A stretch of DNA of 64,000 nucleotides from Nocardia bovistercoris (GTDB lineage Bacteria > Actinomycetota > Actinomycetes > Mycobacteriales > Mycobacteriaceae). The stretch covers positions 186,001 through 250,000 of the forward strand of contig NZ_JADMLG010000004.1 of NCBI RefSeq assembly GCF_015674855.1, given 5' to 3'. This document shows positions 43,975-56,016 of this stretch, piece by piece; position 1 is the stretch's first letter, and every line of letters begins with the position of its first letter. The translations under genes and the position numbers were made by a program. The notes under the pieces were generated by a model that saw only the letters and a list, made by a program, of their open reading frames with translations, had not been told where the DNA came from and did not search any database.

Positions 43975-44281
43975 CCGGAGGCTTCACCCAGAGGATCTTC
44001 TCCTCGGCGTGCGGACGGCGCGCGGCCGGATGTCCGGGATTGCGTGCCGACCACGCCAGCTTCGCCGCGAGCAGTTCCGCCACCGCCGACCACGTCTCTT
44101 CGGTGCTCGGCGGGTTGGCGCCCGCCGCGCGAGCCAGTTTGCGCCGAGTCGCCGCGGATAAGCCGAGCAGTTCCGGGCCGCTGATATCGCGGTCCCACAG
44201 GTAAGCGGCCAAACGGCGGGCCTTCTCGGCGCGGCGGCTGACCGACGCGTCGGTGTGCGCGTAATCGGCCACGTCCGGCAT
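43955..44281 (-). CDS. hypothetical protein, 108 aa
   Basis: A short basic helical protein that I cannot assign. It starts MPDVADYAHTDASVS, has a SAATRRKLARAAG segment and ends with ARNPGHPAARRPHAEEKILWVK. The last 20 bases overlap the end of the MarR gene on the other strand. Composition and intact length support coding. No motif or membrane segment is present. Confidence 0.6.
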   Translation of the reverse strand: MPDVADYAHTDASVSRRAEKARRLAAYLWDRDISGPELLGLSAATRRKLARAAGANPPSTEETWSAVAELLAAKLAWSARNPGHPAARRPHAEEKILWVKPPVTPWTS

Positions 44282-44290
44282 CGTACGCCG

Positions 44291-44330
44291 CGAGCCCCCG
44301 TCGCCGATCGGTCGATGGCGCGGGGGCTCG
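44291..44330. terminator. terminator between a hypothetical gene and the transglycosylase
   Basis: CGAGCCCCCG and CGGGGGCTCG form a perfect 10-bp stem, and the loop can extend it partly (CGCC...GGCG). It lies 11 bases from the transglycosylase stop and can end that minus-strand transcript. Confidence 0.65.
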
Positions 44331-44341
44331 TGCGGTCGGAC

Positions 44342-44956
44342 TCAGTACGCGGAGTTGACGTTGTCCATCGAGCCGTAGCGGTGGGCGGCGTAGTTGCACG
44401 CGGCCACGATGTTGGAGACCGGGTTCCAGACGTCGAACGGAGTGCCGTCGACATGGTATGCGGCGAAAGTGGGGTCGATCACCTGGAGCAGGCCCTTGGA
44501 CGGGATGCCCGCGGCGGCATTGGAGTCCCAGAGGTTGATGGCCTGGGGATTACCGGTGGACTCGCGCATGATGTTGCGGTGGATGCCCTGATAGGTGCCC
44601 GGGATGCCCTTGTCGGCCATGATGTCGAGCGCCTGACGGATCCAACCGTCGAGGTTGTCCGCGTAGACCGGGGCGGGCGGGGCCGGTGCGGGCATGGGGG
44701 CGGGAACCGGCTCGGCGACGGGCGCGGGCTCGGGAGCGGGCGGCGCGGGAAGCGCCTCGGCCTGCGGCGCGGCCACGGCCTGCGCGGCCACCGGCTGCTC
44801 GTCGGCGACGATGGCAATGCGAGTGGAGACGCTGTCATCGGCCATCGACGCGGCCGACGATGCCGCCACGGCCACGATTCCGGCCGCTGCCACGGCGAAG
44901 GTGAACCCTTCGCGCAGGGTGGTGCGACGAATGCGGGATAGGCGTCGTTCTAGCAT
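44342..44956 (-). CDS. secreted lytic transglycosylase-like (SLT) protein
   Basis: 204 aa from ATG 44956 with a gaagaagga site. There is an N-terminal membrane-spanning or signal segment (FTFAVAAAGIVAVAASSAA), then a Pro/Ala linker, and a C-terminal SLT domain of about 100 residues: IMRESTGNPQAINLWDSNAA with the catalytic Glu, SKGLLQVIDPTFAAYH and NIVAACNYAAHRYGS. It cleaves peptidoglycan glycan strands outside the membrane, as Rpf-like or SLT enzymes do in growth. The family is common in Nocardia and Rhodococcus. Confidence 0.88.
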   Translation of the reverse strand: MLERRLSRIRRTTLREGFTFAVAAAGIVAVAASSAASMADDSVSTRIAIVADEQPVAAQAVAAPQAEALPAPPAPEPAPVAEPVPAPMPAPAPPAPVYADNLDGWIRQALDIMADKGIPGTYQGIHRNIMRESTGNPQAINLWDSNAAAGIPSKGLLQVIDPTFAAYHVDGTPFDVWNPVSNIVAACNYAAHRYGSMDNVNSAY

Positions 44957-45806
44957 TGCGGTATTCCTTCTTCGAGTTTCCGGACGAATTCGCTTACGAG
45001 GCAGCGCGAATCCGAGGCGGGCGCCGGGTGGGCGCACACCGTGCGAGCAGATGTGCTTTTGTCGGATGTGGTTGTGGGGGACACGGGTAGGTCCCCGGAC
45101 ACCGCGCCGATGGAAACGGCGGTGCCTGCGTGCGCTGTGCGCATCCGTTCCGCTCGATGCGGAACTCCTCCACGCGTGCGGTGGACGTCAGGCGGAAGAT
45201 CGAGAATCCGTTTGCCGGATATACTCGGCGACCGGTGGTCGTCCTTGCGGACTTCGGTCGTCTTTCCGAGTACGAGTAGGTAACTCCTCGGTCCAACCAA
45301 ACCTCAGGTCTGTTCGCGACCTGATTGCAGAATGGTCACGGAAGATGAACACAAGGTTAACGAATTGCGAACCCGAGGTGTTGGTGATCTTGGAAAGCCC
45401 TGGCCGTCCGCGAAATCATGGATGTATGCAGGAGGTTTGCTGCTAAACATCTTGTGGCGTAGGTCACACAAATTTTTCCGTGACAGCAGCGATTCGAGGG
45501 TGAATGCGTCGGATTTGCTGTCCGGATTGTGACAGGTGGGGTCATTAGGTCACCGACCTGTTATGGATGTGCGATCGTTCCGTGCTCATCGGATCAGCTG
45601 CAAGGTCGCTGTGACCTATGCGAAACATTTGCCTCAGGAGGCGGGCTTATCGGGCTCCTGCGTACGCGTATCGCTCCGCGGGTCAGGCGCTTGAGGTGGA
45701 CCGACGGACAGCGGCGGACCTCAATGGCTGGGCATCGAAACCGTGCTCGACCTCCAACGGGGGCTCGGTGGGCAACACCGGCGTGGCGGCGACCGCGATG
45801 CCTGGT
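44957..45806. other. 850-base gap without a supported gene
   Basis: The region upstream of the transglycosylase gene has several AT-richer patches (45340-45540) but no frame that I trust. I looked on the minus strand for the c-di-AMP riboswitch signature often placed before Rpf/SLT genes and did not find it. The transglycosylase promoter should be here. Confidence 0.4.
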
Positions 45807-45989
45807 TCAGTCATCGAGGCGGTCCTCTCCGAATGTCGCTTCGATTTCAACCCGTTCGGCGTTGCCGCTGATATCGGTAAAGCGGGCAAGCCGCGCGATG
45901 AGGTCCGCGACCGCCACATCTGGTCGCGATTCACCGACGGCGCGATCGATGTGACTGCGCTCGTCGCGGTCATGAATTTCCGGACTCAT
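45807..45989 (-). CDS. small acidic hypothetical protein
   Basis: 60 aa from ATG 45989, with a gaggaggg ribosome site ten bases upstream. The peptide is acidic and well mixed (MSPEIHDRDERSHIDRAVGE, then VADLIARLARFTDISG), unlike the Arg/Pro-rich overlapping frames. No family is recognised. Its neighbours are non-coding, so it stands alone. It could be a small regulator or antitoxin-like protein; this is only a possibility. Confidence 0.5.
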   Translation of the reverse strand: MSPEIHDRDERSHIDRAVGESRPDVAVADLIARLARFTDISGNAERVEIEATFGEDRLDD

Positions 45990-46244
45990 CCGAACGGACC
46001 CTCCTCGCCCTGCCCCCGGGCAGGCGATCAGCACAAGCGTAGCGGAAGCGTTGCCCCTCAACGTTGTTCGGACCACAGGCAGAGGCGTTGGTAATGCCGG
46101 ACTTGTCGGCGGTCCTGGATCTGGGAAAGGATTGCGCGCGGTTGGCGGCGACGCTTGGCGATGAACCCTGGTATAGCTTTGGTAAAGGTCCGGTGTAGGC
46201 GAGTTGATACAACCCTGAAACCGGCTCTGACCTGGTATTTTGAG

Positions 46245-46317
<73 letters not shown>

Positions 46318-46646
46318 GTCGCACCGTGTTCCGGTGCGGGACAAACAGTAACAGGCGGAGGGTGCAGAAGTGAAATCGCCTGATGAGGGCGGTGGTGCGC
46401 GGGTGTGCGGCGATGTTCACATCGGGCCGCTCGGGTGTTAACACCGGCCGCCACCGGGGTGATCTATCCGATGGAGCCTGTGTGGGCGGCCGGTCTTGCA
46501 TTGGATCGGGTGCTCGAGGGCCGGCAGAATGATGGACGTGGTCTCGACCGGTCCCGCCGGCGCGGTGGGTTGAGCGCATTTTCGGTTGGATCCGAAGCCA
46601 TCGGCGTCTCGCGTTGGAGGCGTCGTGACTTGAAACGGGGTTGAAT
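46318..46646. other. 329-base gap upstream of the L,D-transpeptidase
   Basis: I see no supported gene; this is probably the promoter region of the transpeptidase gene. Confidence 0.4.
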
Positions 46647-47867
46647 ATGAGCGTTGGTCGAGGCAGACATCGTCGGTCGATGCACAAGCTTCTCGGACCG
46701 GTGGCACTGCTCGCGGTGCTCGCATTCGGGCTTTCGGCCTGTTCGTCGGCGACGGAGAGTACCGCCGCGGCGGCCGTGCCGATCGACCGCAACCCGATCA
46801 CCGAATTGATCAAGCCCAAGCTGTTGTCCCCGGTCAAGGACGGCGATATGGGCGTCTCGCCCGGTATGCCGATGACGTTCCAGGTCGAGGACGGCCAGTT
46901 CACGAACGTGCGGATGCTCAACGCGGAGAACCGTCCGATTTCGGGGAAGCTGGCGCAGGACGGTCGCACGTGGGAGACCGCCGAACTGCTCGGTTACGGC
47001 AAGACCTACACCCTGACCGCCGACGCGATCGGACTCGGCGGCGCGAACTCAACCGCGCTGCGGTTCACCACGAGCTCGCCGGGCAACCAGACGCACCCGT
47101 ACCTGATTCCGGGTGAGGGGGAAGTGGTCGGCATCGGCCAGCCGGTCGCGGTGCAGTTCGACGAGAACATCCCCAACCGTAAAGCCGCCCAGGACGCGAT
47201 CAAGATCACCACCGATCCGCCGGTGGAAGGCGCGTTCTACTGGGTGAACAACCGTGAGGTGCGGTGGCGGCCGGAGAATTTCTGGAAGTCGGGCACCAAG
47301 GTCACCATCGATGTGAACGTCTACGGCAAGGATCTCGGCAACGGTCTCTACGGCCAGGACAACCTGCATTCGTTCTTCACGATCGGCGACGCCACGATCT
47401 TCACCGCCGACGACAACACCAAGCAGGTGGTCGTCGAGCAGAACGGTCAGGTCATCAAGACGATGCCGACCTCGATGGGCAAGAGCAACACGCCCACCGA
47501 CAACGGCATCTACATCGTGGCCGACAAGCACGAGAAGATCATCATGGACTCCTCGACCTACGGTGTGGCGGTGAACTCCCCGGACGGCTACAAGACCCCG
47601 GTGGATTTCGCGACGCGCCTCTCCTACAGTGGCATCTTCTTCCATTCGGCCCCGTGGTCGGTGGGGGCGCAGGGGTACAGCAACACCAGCCACGGCTGCC
47701 TGAATCTGAGTCCGGCGAACGCGCAGTGGGTGTTCCAGAACGCCAAGCGCGGTGACATCACCATCGTGAAGAACACGGTGGGCGGCACGCTGTCCGGTGT
47801 CGACGGCCTCGGCGACTGGAATATCCCGTGGGCGGAATGGAAGGCGGGCAACGCGGACGCTCGCTGA
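46647..47867 (+). CDS. L,D-transpeptidase lipoprotein (LppS/LdtC-like)
   Basis: 406 aa from ATG 46647. Signal peptide with lipobox (LAVLAFGLSAC, Cys near 34), two Ig-like domains (residues of about 60-250; ISGKLAQDGRTWETAELLGY and the PPVEGAFYWVNNREVRWRPE region) and a YkuD catalytic domain with the Cys in SHGCLNLSPANAQWV and a His in FFHSAPW. It forms 3-3 cross-links in peptidoglycan outside the membrane. The order next to bcp/DUF3618 and tRNA-His/orn mirrors lppS in M. tuberculosis. A terminator follows. Confidence 0.93.
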   Translation: MSVGRGRHRRSMHKLLGPVALLAVLAFGLSACSSATESTAAAAVPIDRNPITELIKPKLLSPVKDGDMGVSPGMPMTFQVEDGQFTNVRMLNAENRPISGKLAQDGRTWETAELLGYGKTYTLTADAIGLGGANSTALRFTTSSPGNQTHPYLIPGEGEVVGIGQPVAVQFDENIPNRKAAQDAIKITTDPPVEGAFYWVNNREVRWRPENFWKSGTKVTIDVNVYGKDLGNGLYGQDNLHSFFTIGDATIFTADDNTKQVVVEQNGQVIKTMPTSMGKSNTPTDNGIYIVADKHEKIIMDSSTYGVAVNSPDGYKTPVDFATRLSYSGIFFHSAPWSVGAQGYSNTSHGCLNLSPANAQWVFQNAKRGDITIVKNTVGGTLSGVDGLGDWNIPWAEWKAGNADAR

Positions 47868-47879
47868 CCCGAACAGACG

Positions 47880-47912
47880 AAAGGCTCCTCGCGTAAGACG
47901 CGGGGAGCCTTT
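47880..47912. terminator. bidirectional terminator
   Basis: AAAGGCTCC and GGAGCCTTT flank a CGCG/CGCG inner stem. A run of A precedes and of T follows the hairpin, so it can end both the transpeptidase and the convergent small secreted-protein gene. Confidence 0.85.
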
Positions 47913-47925
47913 GTCGTCGGCGAGG

Positions 47926-48210
47926 TCAGGGGATGTTGGGGCCCGCTGTGCCCGGGCAGGTGAGGTTGGCGTTCAACGCGCTGCCGATCGCCGCGCACAA
48001 CAGCGGCCCGCCGAACAGGAGCCGTTCCAGGCCGCCCGCCGAGCCGGACTCGCCGGACCCGGTGGTGGTCGCGCCGCCCGCGGAGCCCGTCCAGAAGCCG
48101 GTGCTCGCTGCCGAGCCGGAGTCGACGACGGGGCTCGCGGTGGCCGCGAGGGCGGTGGTCGGGGTGAGCAGGGAAGCTCCGACGAAAGCGGCGATGGCCG
48201 CGGAACGCAT
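47926..48210 (-). CDS. small secreted hypothetical protein
   Basis: 94 aa from ATG 48210 (a GTG lies one codon upstream). A clear signal peptide (MRSAAIAAFVGASLLTPTTA, cleavage near ALAAT) is followed by a Gly/Ser/Thr-rich mature part and a C-terminal segment LLCAAIGSALNANLTCPG with two Cys that may form a disulphide. No domain is recognised. It resembles small exported proteins that are common in Nocardia. Confidence 0.7.
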   Translation of the reverse strand: MRSAAIAAFVGASLLTPTTALAATASPVVDSGSAASTGFWTGSAGGATTTGSGESGSAGGLERLLFGGPLLCAAIGSALNANLTCPGTAGPNIP

Positions 48211-48445
48211 CACGAACTCGATGTCTTTCTGTTCGACCGGTGTGGTCCGGGCGACACGCCTTCGCCACGGTGATCGCAGTCTACGAGGTGCCAGGCCATC
48301 TGTACCGCAATCAGGACAAGATGCGTTTCACAGCACAGTCGGGCTGGGGGTGGATGATGACGGTCGACAAGATGGAGCGCACGGGAAGTGCGATGAGACC
48401 CCTACCGATCGCCACGAAAACTCGCTGAAGGTTCGAACGACAAGT

Positions 48446-48483
48446 GAGGCCCAGGTCCGGGATACTCCCGCGACCTGGGCCTC
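48446..48483 (-). terminator. terminator downstream of tRNA-His
   Basis: GAGGCCCAGGTC and GACCTGGGCCTC form a perfect 12-bp stem with a 14-base loop, five bases past the tRNA-His 3' end on the minus strand. Confidence 0.75.
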
Positions 48484-48487
48484 TGAG

Positions 48488-48561
48488 GGTGAGTGACGGG
48501 ACTCGAACCCGCGACAGCCAGGATCACAACCTGGTGCTCTACCAACTGAACTACACTCACC
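48488..48561 (-). tRNA. tRNA-His (anticodon GTG)
   Basis: Minus strand: GGTGAGTGTAGTTCAGTTGG at the 5' end with the extra G(-1), anticodon stem-loop CCAGGTTGTGATCCTGG with GTG, T-arm GGGTTCGAGTCCC, acceptor CACTCAC plus C73 pairing with G(-1), the histidine identity mark. Confidence 0.94.
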
Positions 48562-48615
48562 ATCGCCGCAACAACACCGGCGCGCTCGATACTAGCCTGT
48601 CACCCCCTCCGTGCC

Positions 48616-49251
48616 CTAATCGGCGCTCCGCGCGGCGCTGTTCTGCGCGTTCGCGCCGCTCAGTTCGGTCGCCACGGCGGCGATCTCGGTGGTAGACGGG
48701 CCCGGCGCCGTCACGAACGCGGTGCGTCGGTAGTACTCGAGTTCGCGGATGGATTCCTTGATATCGGCCAGCGCGCGATGGGTCAGCCCCTTTTCCGGCT
48801 GTCCGAAATAGATGCGCGGATACCAGCGGCGACACAGTTCCTTGATCGAACTCACATCGATCATGCGGTAGTGCAGATGACCGTCGAGGGCAGGCATGTC
48901 CCTGGCGATGAACCCGCGGTCGGTGGCGATCGAATTACCCGCCAACGGAACGGTTCCCGGCGTCGGCGCGAATTGGCGGATGTAGTCGAGGACCTGCTCC
49001 TCGGCCTCGGCCAGCGTGACCGTGGAGCGGCGCACCTCTTCGGTGAGTCCGGAGCGCGCGTGCATCTCGGTGACCACCGCGGGCATGGCGGCCAACGCCT
49101 CGTCATCGGCGTGGATCACGATATCCACGCCGTCACCCAGGATATTGAGATCACTGTCGGTGACGAGCGCGGCCACCTCGATCAGTTTGTCGCTGTCGAG
49201 GCGAAGCCCGGTCATCTCGCAATCCATCCACACCACAAATTTGTCCGACAC
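48616..49251 (-). CDS. orn: oligoribonuclease
   Basis: 211 aa from GTG 49251. DEDDh 3'-5' exonuclease that degrades nano-RNAs, including pGpG from c-di-GMP, in the cytoplasm. Motifs: [10 protein letters not shown] (Exo I D-x-E), [13 protein letters not shown] (Exo II) and [15 protein letters not shown] (Exo III with H and D). The TAAGGT hexamer lies seven bases before the GTG without a Shine-Dalgarno, so the mRNA may be leaderless; ATG 49275 is a possible longer start. The neighbourhood (tRNA-His, HerA-like gene) matches mycobacteria. Confidence 0.95.
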   Translation of the reverse strand: MSDKFVVWMDCEMTGLRLDSDKLIEVAALVTDSDLNILGDGVDIVIHADDEALAAMPAVVTEMHARSGLTEEVRRSTVTLAEAEEQVLDYIRQFAPTPGTVPLAGNSIATDRGFIARDMPALDGHLHYRMIDVSSIKELCRRWYPRIYFGQPEKGLTHRALADIKESIRELEYYRRTAFVTAPGPSTTEIAAVATELSGANAQNSAARSAD

Positions 49252-49429
49252 CCCGGCAACCTTACTGTGTGTCATTTGCCGCACGTGGCAGTTGTCGCCG
49301 GGCGTCACCGGACCGGTACACCGTCGAACGCGCGACGGCGGGGATAGGCTTTCCGCAGAGTTCGGCACAGCGTTTTCGGTACGTCGGCAAATCCCGCGCG
49401 CGGGAGTCAGACCGGACGGAGGATGTGCG

Positions 49430-51241
49430 ATGAACGACCCTTCGCGCAGCGATGCGGCGCAGACACCACGGGAGCGGGTCGCGGCGGCTCGTGCGGCGGC
49501 CGAGGAGGCAGCGCGGGTGGCGGCGCGGGCGCAGGCCGCGGCCGAGGCCGCCGAGCGGGAACTGCTCGCACAGGAGGCGGCCGCGGCCTCGGGTATCGGC
49601 GGTGCGGCGGTCGCGGCGGCGGGCGGCGCCGCGGCTCGTGCCGAACGCACCGCCGAGGCCGCGGGGGTGGCCGCTCAGCAGCAGGCCGTGGCCGAAGCCG
49701 CCGCCGACAATGTCGATACATCGGTCGCCCGGCAGATCGCCGCGGGTTACCTGGCGCAGGGTGCCGCGCTGGAACTCGGGACGGTGGTCGTGGACGGGCA
49801 GGTGGACCCGGGCGCGGCGGTGCGCATACCGCTGCGCACGGTGAACCGCCACGGATTGGTCGCGGGGGCGACCGGCACCGGCAAGACGAAGACATTGCAG
49901 GGCATCGCCGAACAGCTATCGCACGCGGGGGTGCCCGTGGTGCTGGCCGATGTCAAAGGTGACCTGTCGGGTCTGGCGCGAGCGGGCGAGGCGGGGGACG
50001 AGATCGCCGCGCGCGCCGCCAAGACCGGTGCGCCGGACTGGGCGCCGTCGGGTTTCCCCACCGAGTTCGTCTCGCTCGGCACCGATGGCATCGGGGTGCC
50101 GATTCGTGCCACAGTCACCGCGTTCGGTCCGGTGCTGCTCGGTAAGGTGCTCGGACTCAACGAGACTCAGGAATCCACGCTCGGGCTGATCTTCCACTGG
50201 GCCGATCGCAACGGACTCGCCCTGCTGGATCTGAAGGATCTGCGCGCCGTCATCACCCATCTCACCAGCGCCGAAGGCAAGGCGGATCTGAAAGGGATCG
50301 GCGGCGTGTCGGCGGCGACGGCGGGGGTGATCCTGCGCGCGCTGGTCAATCTGGAAGCCGACGGCGGGGAGACCTTCTTCGGGGAACCCGAACTCGACCC
50401 GGCCGATCTGGTGCGCACCGTTGGCGGGCACGGCGTGATCACGCTGTTCGAACTCGGCGCGCAGGCGGCGCGGCCGGTGATGTTCTCCACGTTCCTCATG
50501 TGGGTGCTCGCCGACCTGTTCCAGACCTTGCCCGAGGTCGGTGACGTCGATACTCCGAAACTCGTGTTCATCTTCGACGAGGCGCACCTGCTGTTCGCCG
50601 ACGCGTCCAAAGCGTTCCTCGATCAAGTCGAGCAGACCGTGAAACTGATCCGCTCCAAAGGCGTCGGTGTCTTCTTCTGCACCCAGCTCCCCACCGACAT
50701 ACCGAATCCGGTGTTGTCCCAACTCGGTGCGCGCATTCAGCACGCGCTGCGCGCCTTCACCCCCGACGATCAGAAAGCGCTCACGAAAACCGTTCGCACC
50801 TTCCCGAAGACGTCGGTATACGACCTCGAAGAAGCGCTCACCTCGCTCGGCACCGGTGAGGCCGTCGTCACCGTACTGTCCGAGACCGGTGCGCCGACTC
50901 CGGTAGCGTGGACCAGGATTCGCCCGCCCCGCTCTCTCATGGACACCATAGGAACCGAAGCGATCAAGTCGGCCGCACTCTCCAGCCCGCTCGCGGGAAA
51001 GTACGCGCGAACCATCGATCGCGAATCGGCCTACGAAATCCTCACCGCGAAAATCGAAGCCGCCGCGCCGCCCGATCATGCTCCGCCGCCGCCCGGGCGA
51101 TCGGACACTGCGCCGGAACAGGATTCGGCCGCCGAACGCATCATGAGGAATCCCGCGGTGAAGAGTTTCCTGCGCTCGGCGGCGAGTGCGGCGGGACGCG
51201 AGATCAGCCGCAGCCTCTTCGGGACGCGCCGTCGGAGGTGA
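49430..51241 (+). CDS. HerA-like/DUF853 ATPase (Rv2510c-type)
   Basis: 603 aa. The N-terminal 100 residues are an Ala/Glu/Arg coiled coil ([20 protein letters not shown]). The ATPase domain has Walker [11 protein letters not shown] (near residue 145), a conserved strand [13 protein letters not shown], Walker [13 protein letters not shown] and the family pattern [20 protein letters not shown]. This is the DUF853 branch of HerA/FtsK-type ATPases; its biological role is not known. A terminal tail ([20 protein letters not shown]) is typical of the family. It lies next to orn, as in M. tuberculosis. Confidence 0.88.
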   Translation: MNDPSRSDAAQTPRERVAAARAAAEEAARVAARAQAAAEAAERELLAQEAAAASGIGGAAVAAAGGAAARAERTAEAAGVAAQQQAVAEAAADNVDTSVARQIAAGYLAQGAALELGTVVVDGQVDPGAAVRIPLRTVNRHGLVAGATGTGKTKTLQGIAEQLSHAGVPVVLADVKGDLSGLARAGEAGDEIAARAAKTGAPDWAPSGFPTEFVSLGTDGIGVPIRATVTAFGPVLLGKVLGLNETQESTLGLIFHWADRNGLALLDLKDLRAVITHLTSAEGKADLKGIGGVSAATAGVILRALVNLEADGGETFFGEPELDPADLVRTVGGHGVITLFELGAQAARPVMFSTFLMWVLADLFQTLPEVGDVDTPKLVFIFDEAHLLFADASKAFLDQVEQTVKLIRSKGVGVFFCTQLPTDIPNPVLSQLGARIQHALRAFTPDDQKALTKTVRTFPKTSVYDLEEALTSLGTGEAVVTVLSETGAPTPVAWTRIRPPRSLMDTIGTEAIKSAALSSPLAGKYARTIDRESAYEILTAKIEAAAPPDHAPPPPGRSDTAPEQDSAAERIMRNPAVKSFLRSAASAAGREISRSLFGTRRRR

Positions 51242-51361
51242 GCGGCGCCTGCGAGGTATCGGCGCGTGTGGCAGACGGCTTGCCTGCGGGTCGTCGTGCG
51301 AGGTGGGTGGGGTGGTGGTTACATTCTGGGGACGTTGGTGTGGCGGATGGAGGGAGTCGCG

Positions 51362-53002
51362 GTGCCTACCGTGAAGTTCGGGACCGTGGATGAGCCGGGG
51401 TTCGAATTGGTGCCCAGTTCGGATCTGATTGTGGTGCGGACGTATTCGGGGCGGGGGGTGGCGCGGCGGTCGGGGGCGGTGCGGACGCCGTTGGGGGCTG
51501 AGTTCGAGGATGCTCGGTTGGTGGTGGGGTATCCGGAGGCGGGGATCGAGGTTTATCGGCTGCCGCCGGATCTGTCGGTGGCCGAGCGGAAGCGGGAGCT
51601 CGAACAGGCGCCGGAGATTCGATTCGCGGGGCATGTGCTGGTTGACCCGGGATCGGATGAGCCGGTGCTGTACACCGAGAACGTGTTCGTGAAGTTCATC
51701 GACGACGCGGAACCGGCGGACTGTCGTGCGGTGCTCGTCGGGGCGGGGCTCGAGGTGCGCGAGCGGGTGGAGTACGCGGAGAACGCGTATTTCGCGGCGG
51801 CGCCCGAGGGCACGGGGCAGCGGGTGTTCGATATCGCGAACGCGCTGCTGGAGCGCGAGGATGTGCGGTTCAGCCATCCGGAATTGATCCGGCCGCGTTC
51901 GCACAAGGCGATCTTCGATCAGCAGTGGCATCTGAAGCGGACCGTGGTCGACGGGAAGGCCATCGATGCGAGTGCCAATGTCGAAGCGGCGCATGCGGTC
52001 ACGCGCGGGAGGGGCATCACGATCGCGATCGTGGACGACGGTGTCGACATCGATCATCCGGAATTCGCGGGCAAGGTCGTCGCGCCGCGTGATGTGACCT
52101 CGGGCACCGATGATCCGCGGCCGAAGGACAGTTTCGGCACCGGGCCCGACGACGGCGACAATCACGGCACCGCATGCGCCGGGGTGGCGTGCGCCGCCGG
52201 TGCGGTGGGGGCGTCGGGGGTCGCGCCGGAGGCGAAGCTGCTGCCGATCCGGTTGGCCTCGGGGCTCGGATCGCAGGCCGAGGCGCAGGCATTCCGGTGG
52301 GCGGCCGATCACGGCGCCGATGTGGTCTCGTGCAGTTGGGGTCCCACCGACGGCGCCTGGTTCCGACCGAACGACCCGGCACACACCAGGGTGGTCGCCT
52401 TGCCTGCCAGCACTCGCCTCGCGATCGAGTACGCGGTGACCAAGGGGCGCGGCGGTCGCGGGTGCGTTGTGGTGTTCGCGGCGGGGAACGGGAACGAGTC
52501 GGTCGACAACGACGGGTACGCGAGCTACCCGAAGGTGATCGCGGTCGCGGCCTGCAACGACACCGGAAAGCGCAGTGTCTACAGCGATTTCGGCAAAGCC
52601 GTGTGGTGCGCGTTCCCGAGCAATGATCTCGGTCACGCGCCGTTCGGCCATCCGGCTCCGCTCACCAAGGGCATCTGGACCGTGGACCGGCACGGTCGCG
52701 ACGGCTACAACACCGGCCGCGCCGCCGACGGTGACCTCGCGGGCAACTTCACCAACAGTTTCGGCGGCACCTCCAGTGCGTGCCCCGGTGTCGCGGGTGT
52801 GGTGGCGTTGATGCTGTCGGTGGGTCCCGAGCTGAGTTCCGAACGTGTGAAGCAGGTGCTCAGGGAGGTGTGTGAGCGCATCGATCCCGAGGGCGGCGAG
52901 TACGAGGCCGACGGTCACAGTCGGTGGTACGGCTACGGTCGGGTCGACGCGTTCGAGGCGGTGCGCGCCGCCGAGGCCGCGGCCCGTGCGGTGCGGGTCT
53001 GA
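51362..53002 (+). CDS. S8 (subtilisin-like) serine peptidase without signal peptide
   Basis: 546 aa from GTG 51362, chosen for the ggaggga site seven bases upstream. About 200 N-terminal residues form an unusual prodomain-like region (FELVPSSDLIVVRTYSGRG, then VFVKFIDDAEPADCRAVLVG). The catalytic domain holds Asp in IVDDGVDIDHPEF, His in DNHGTACAGVA, the oxyanion Asn in FAAGNGNES and Ser in GGTSSACPGVAG. There is no secretion signal, so it works inside the cell or leaves by another route. The closest style is the intracellular or effector-like S8 peptidases of actinomycetes. Confidence 0.9.
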   Translation: MPTVKFGTVDEPGFELVPSSDLIVVRTYSGRGVARRSGAVRTPLGAEFEDARLVVGYPEAGIEVYRLPPDLSVAERKRELEQAPEIRFAGHVLVDPGSDEPVLYTENVFVKFIDDAEPADCRAVLVGAGLEVRERVEYAENAYFAAAPEGTGQRVFDIANALLEREDVRFSHPELIRPRSHKAIFDQQWHLKRTVVDGKAIDASANVEAAHAVTRGRGITIAIVDDGVDIDHPEFAGKVVAPRDVTSGTDDPRPKDSFGTGPDDGDNHGTACAGVACAAGAVGASGVAPEAKLLPIRLASGLGSQAEAQAFRWAADHGADVVSCSWGPTDGAWFRPNDPAHTRVVALPASTRLAIEYAVTKGRGGRGCVVVFAAGNGNESVDNDGYASYPKVIAVAACNDTGKRSVYSDFGKAVWCAFPSNDLGHAPFGHPAPLTKGIWTVDRHGRDGYNTGRAADGDLAGNFTNSFGGTSSACPGVAGVVALMLSVGPELSSERVKQVLREVCERIDPEGGEYEADGHSRWYGYGRVDAFEAVRAAEAAARAVRV

Positions 53003-53064
53003 CCAGCCGCGGGATTCGGGCCGTGTCGTCGGGACCGTACGCGCGTCCGGCGCCTGACGGGGCC

Positions 53065-53868
53065 TCAGTTGCCGAGTCGTCGGTACAGCGCGCCCGCGAT
53101 CGGTGCGGACAGGGCGCGTGGGGCGTATTGGCCCGCGACGCTCATGCCCTTGCCGAGCAGGCCGGGGACCACGCGCATCTTGTTGCGCGCGAGTGCGTCC
53201 AGGGAGAGTTTCGCGGTGTGTTCGGCGGAGACCCAGATGAATTCGGGCACCTTGTTGTCGGCGACGAACGCTTCGGTCTGCTCCGGGTTGTCGGTGCGCA
53301 CGGGGCCGGGGGCGAGCAGGGTGACGTGCACGCCTTTGCCGCGCAGTTCGCCGCGCAGCGATTCGGCGAAGCTGTTGGCGAACGCTTTGGACGCGGCGTA
53401 GGTGGTGTTGTTGGGGATGGGCATGTTGCCCGCCGCCGAGCCGGTGACGAGGATGCCGCCCGCGCCGCGCGCGATCATGCCGGGCAGTGCGGCCAGGCTC
53501 AGGTCGTGGACGGCGACGGCGTTGAGTTCCATCACCGCGCGTTCGAAGTCGGGGTCGAGGTCGGCGACGGCGCCGAAGGTCGCCACGCCCGCGTTGTTGC
53601 ACAGGATCGCGATATCGCGGTCGGCCAGTTCCTGGGCGAGCGGTCGGCGCTGGTCGCGGTCGGACAGGTCGACCGCGCGCACCTCGGCGGTGATCCCGTG
53701 CCGCTCGGTGAGCCGCCGCGCCAGGTCGGCGAGCAGCTCACCGCGGCGCGCGACGAGGATCAGCGAATATCCGCGCGCCGCGAGTTCGGCGGCGAGGGCG
53801 GTTCCGATACCGGAGGACGCGCCGGTGACCACCGCGCGATTGTCCGAAGTGGGGGCAGGCAAACTCAC
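53065..53868 (-). CDS. cmrA: mycolate reductase (Rv2509/CmrA-type short-chain dehydrogenase)
   Basis: 267 aa. SDR family: VVTGASSGIGTALAAELAARG (nucleotide binding), LCNNAGVATFG, Ser in LVTGSAAGN and the catalytic Y-A-A-S-K. From memory it aligns well with M. tuberculosis Rv2509 over its length, including GMIARGAGGILVTGSAAGN, LAPGPVRT and KMRVVPGLLGKGMSVA. That enzyme reduces the beta-oxo group of the newly condensed mycolic precursor to give the mature mycolate. NADPH use is expected for the family. It is a strong sign of a mycolic-acid organism. Confidence 0.88.
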   Translation of the reverse strand: MSLPAPTSDNRAVVTGASSGIGTALAAELAARGYSLILVARRGELLADLARRLTERHGITAEVRAVDLSDRDQRRPLAQELADRDIAILCNNAGVATFGAVADLDPDFERAVMELNAVAVHDLSLAALPGMIARGAGGILVTGSAAGNMPIPNNTTYAASKAFANSFAESLRGELRGKGVHVTLLAPGPVRTDNPEQTEAFVADNKVPEFIWVSAEHTAKLSLDALARNKMRVVPGLLGKGMSVAGQYAPRALSAPIAGALYRRLGN

Positions 53869-53973
53869 GCTGCGAGGCTACGCGATGCCGCCGAGGCATC
53901 GGGCACGGCCGCGATCCGCTCGTCCTGTTCGCACGTCGGGAAGCACTCGTGCCGTGGTGGGCACCGCGTGGTT

Positions 53974-56016
<2,043 letters not shown>

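Noticed and set aside
44957..45540. c-di-AMP riboswitch before the transglycosylase gene
   Set aside because: The conserved ydaO-type core elements were not found on the minus strand.
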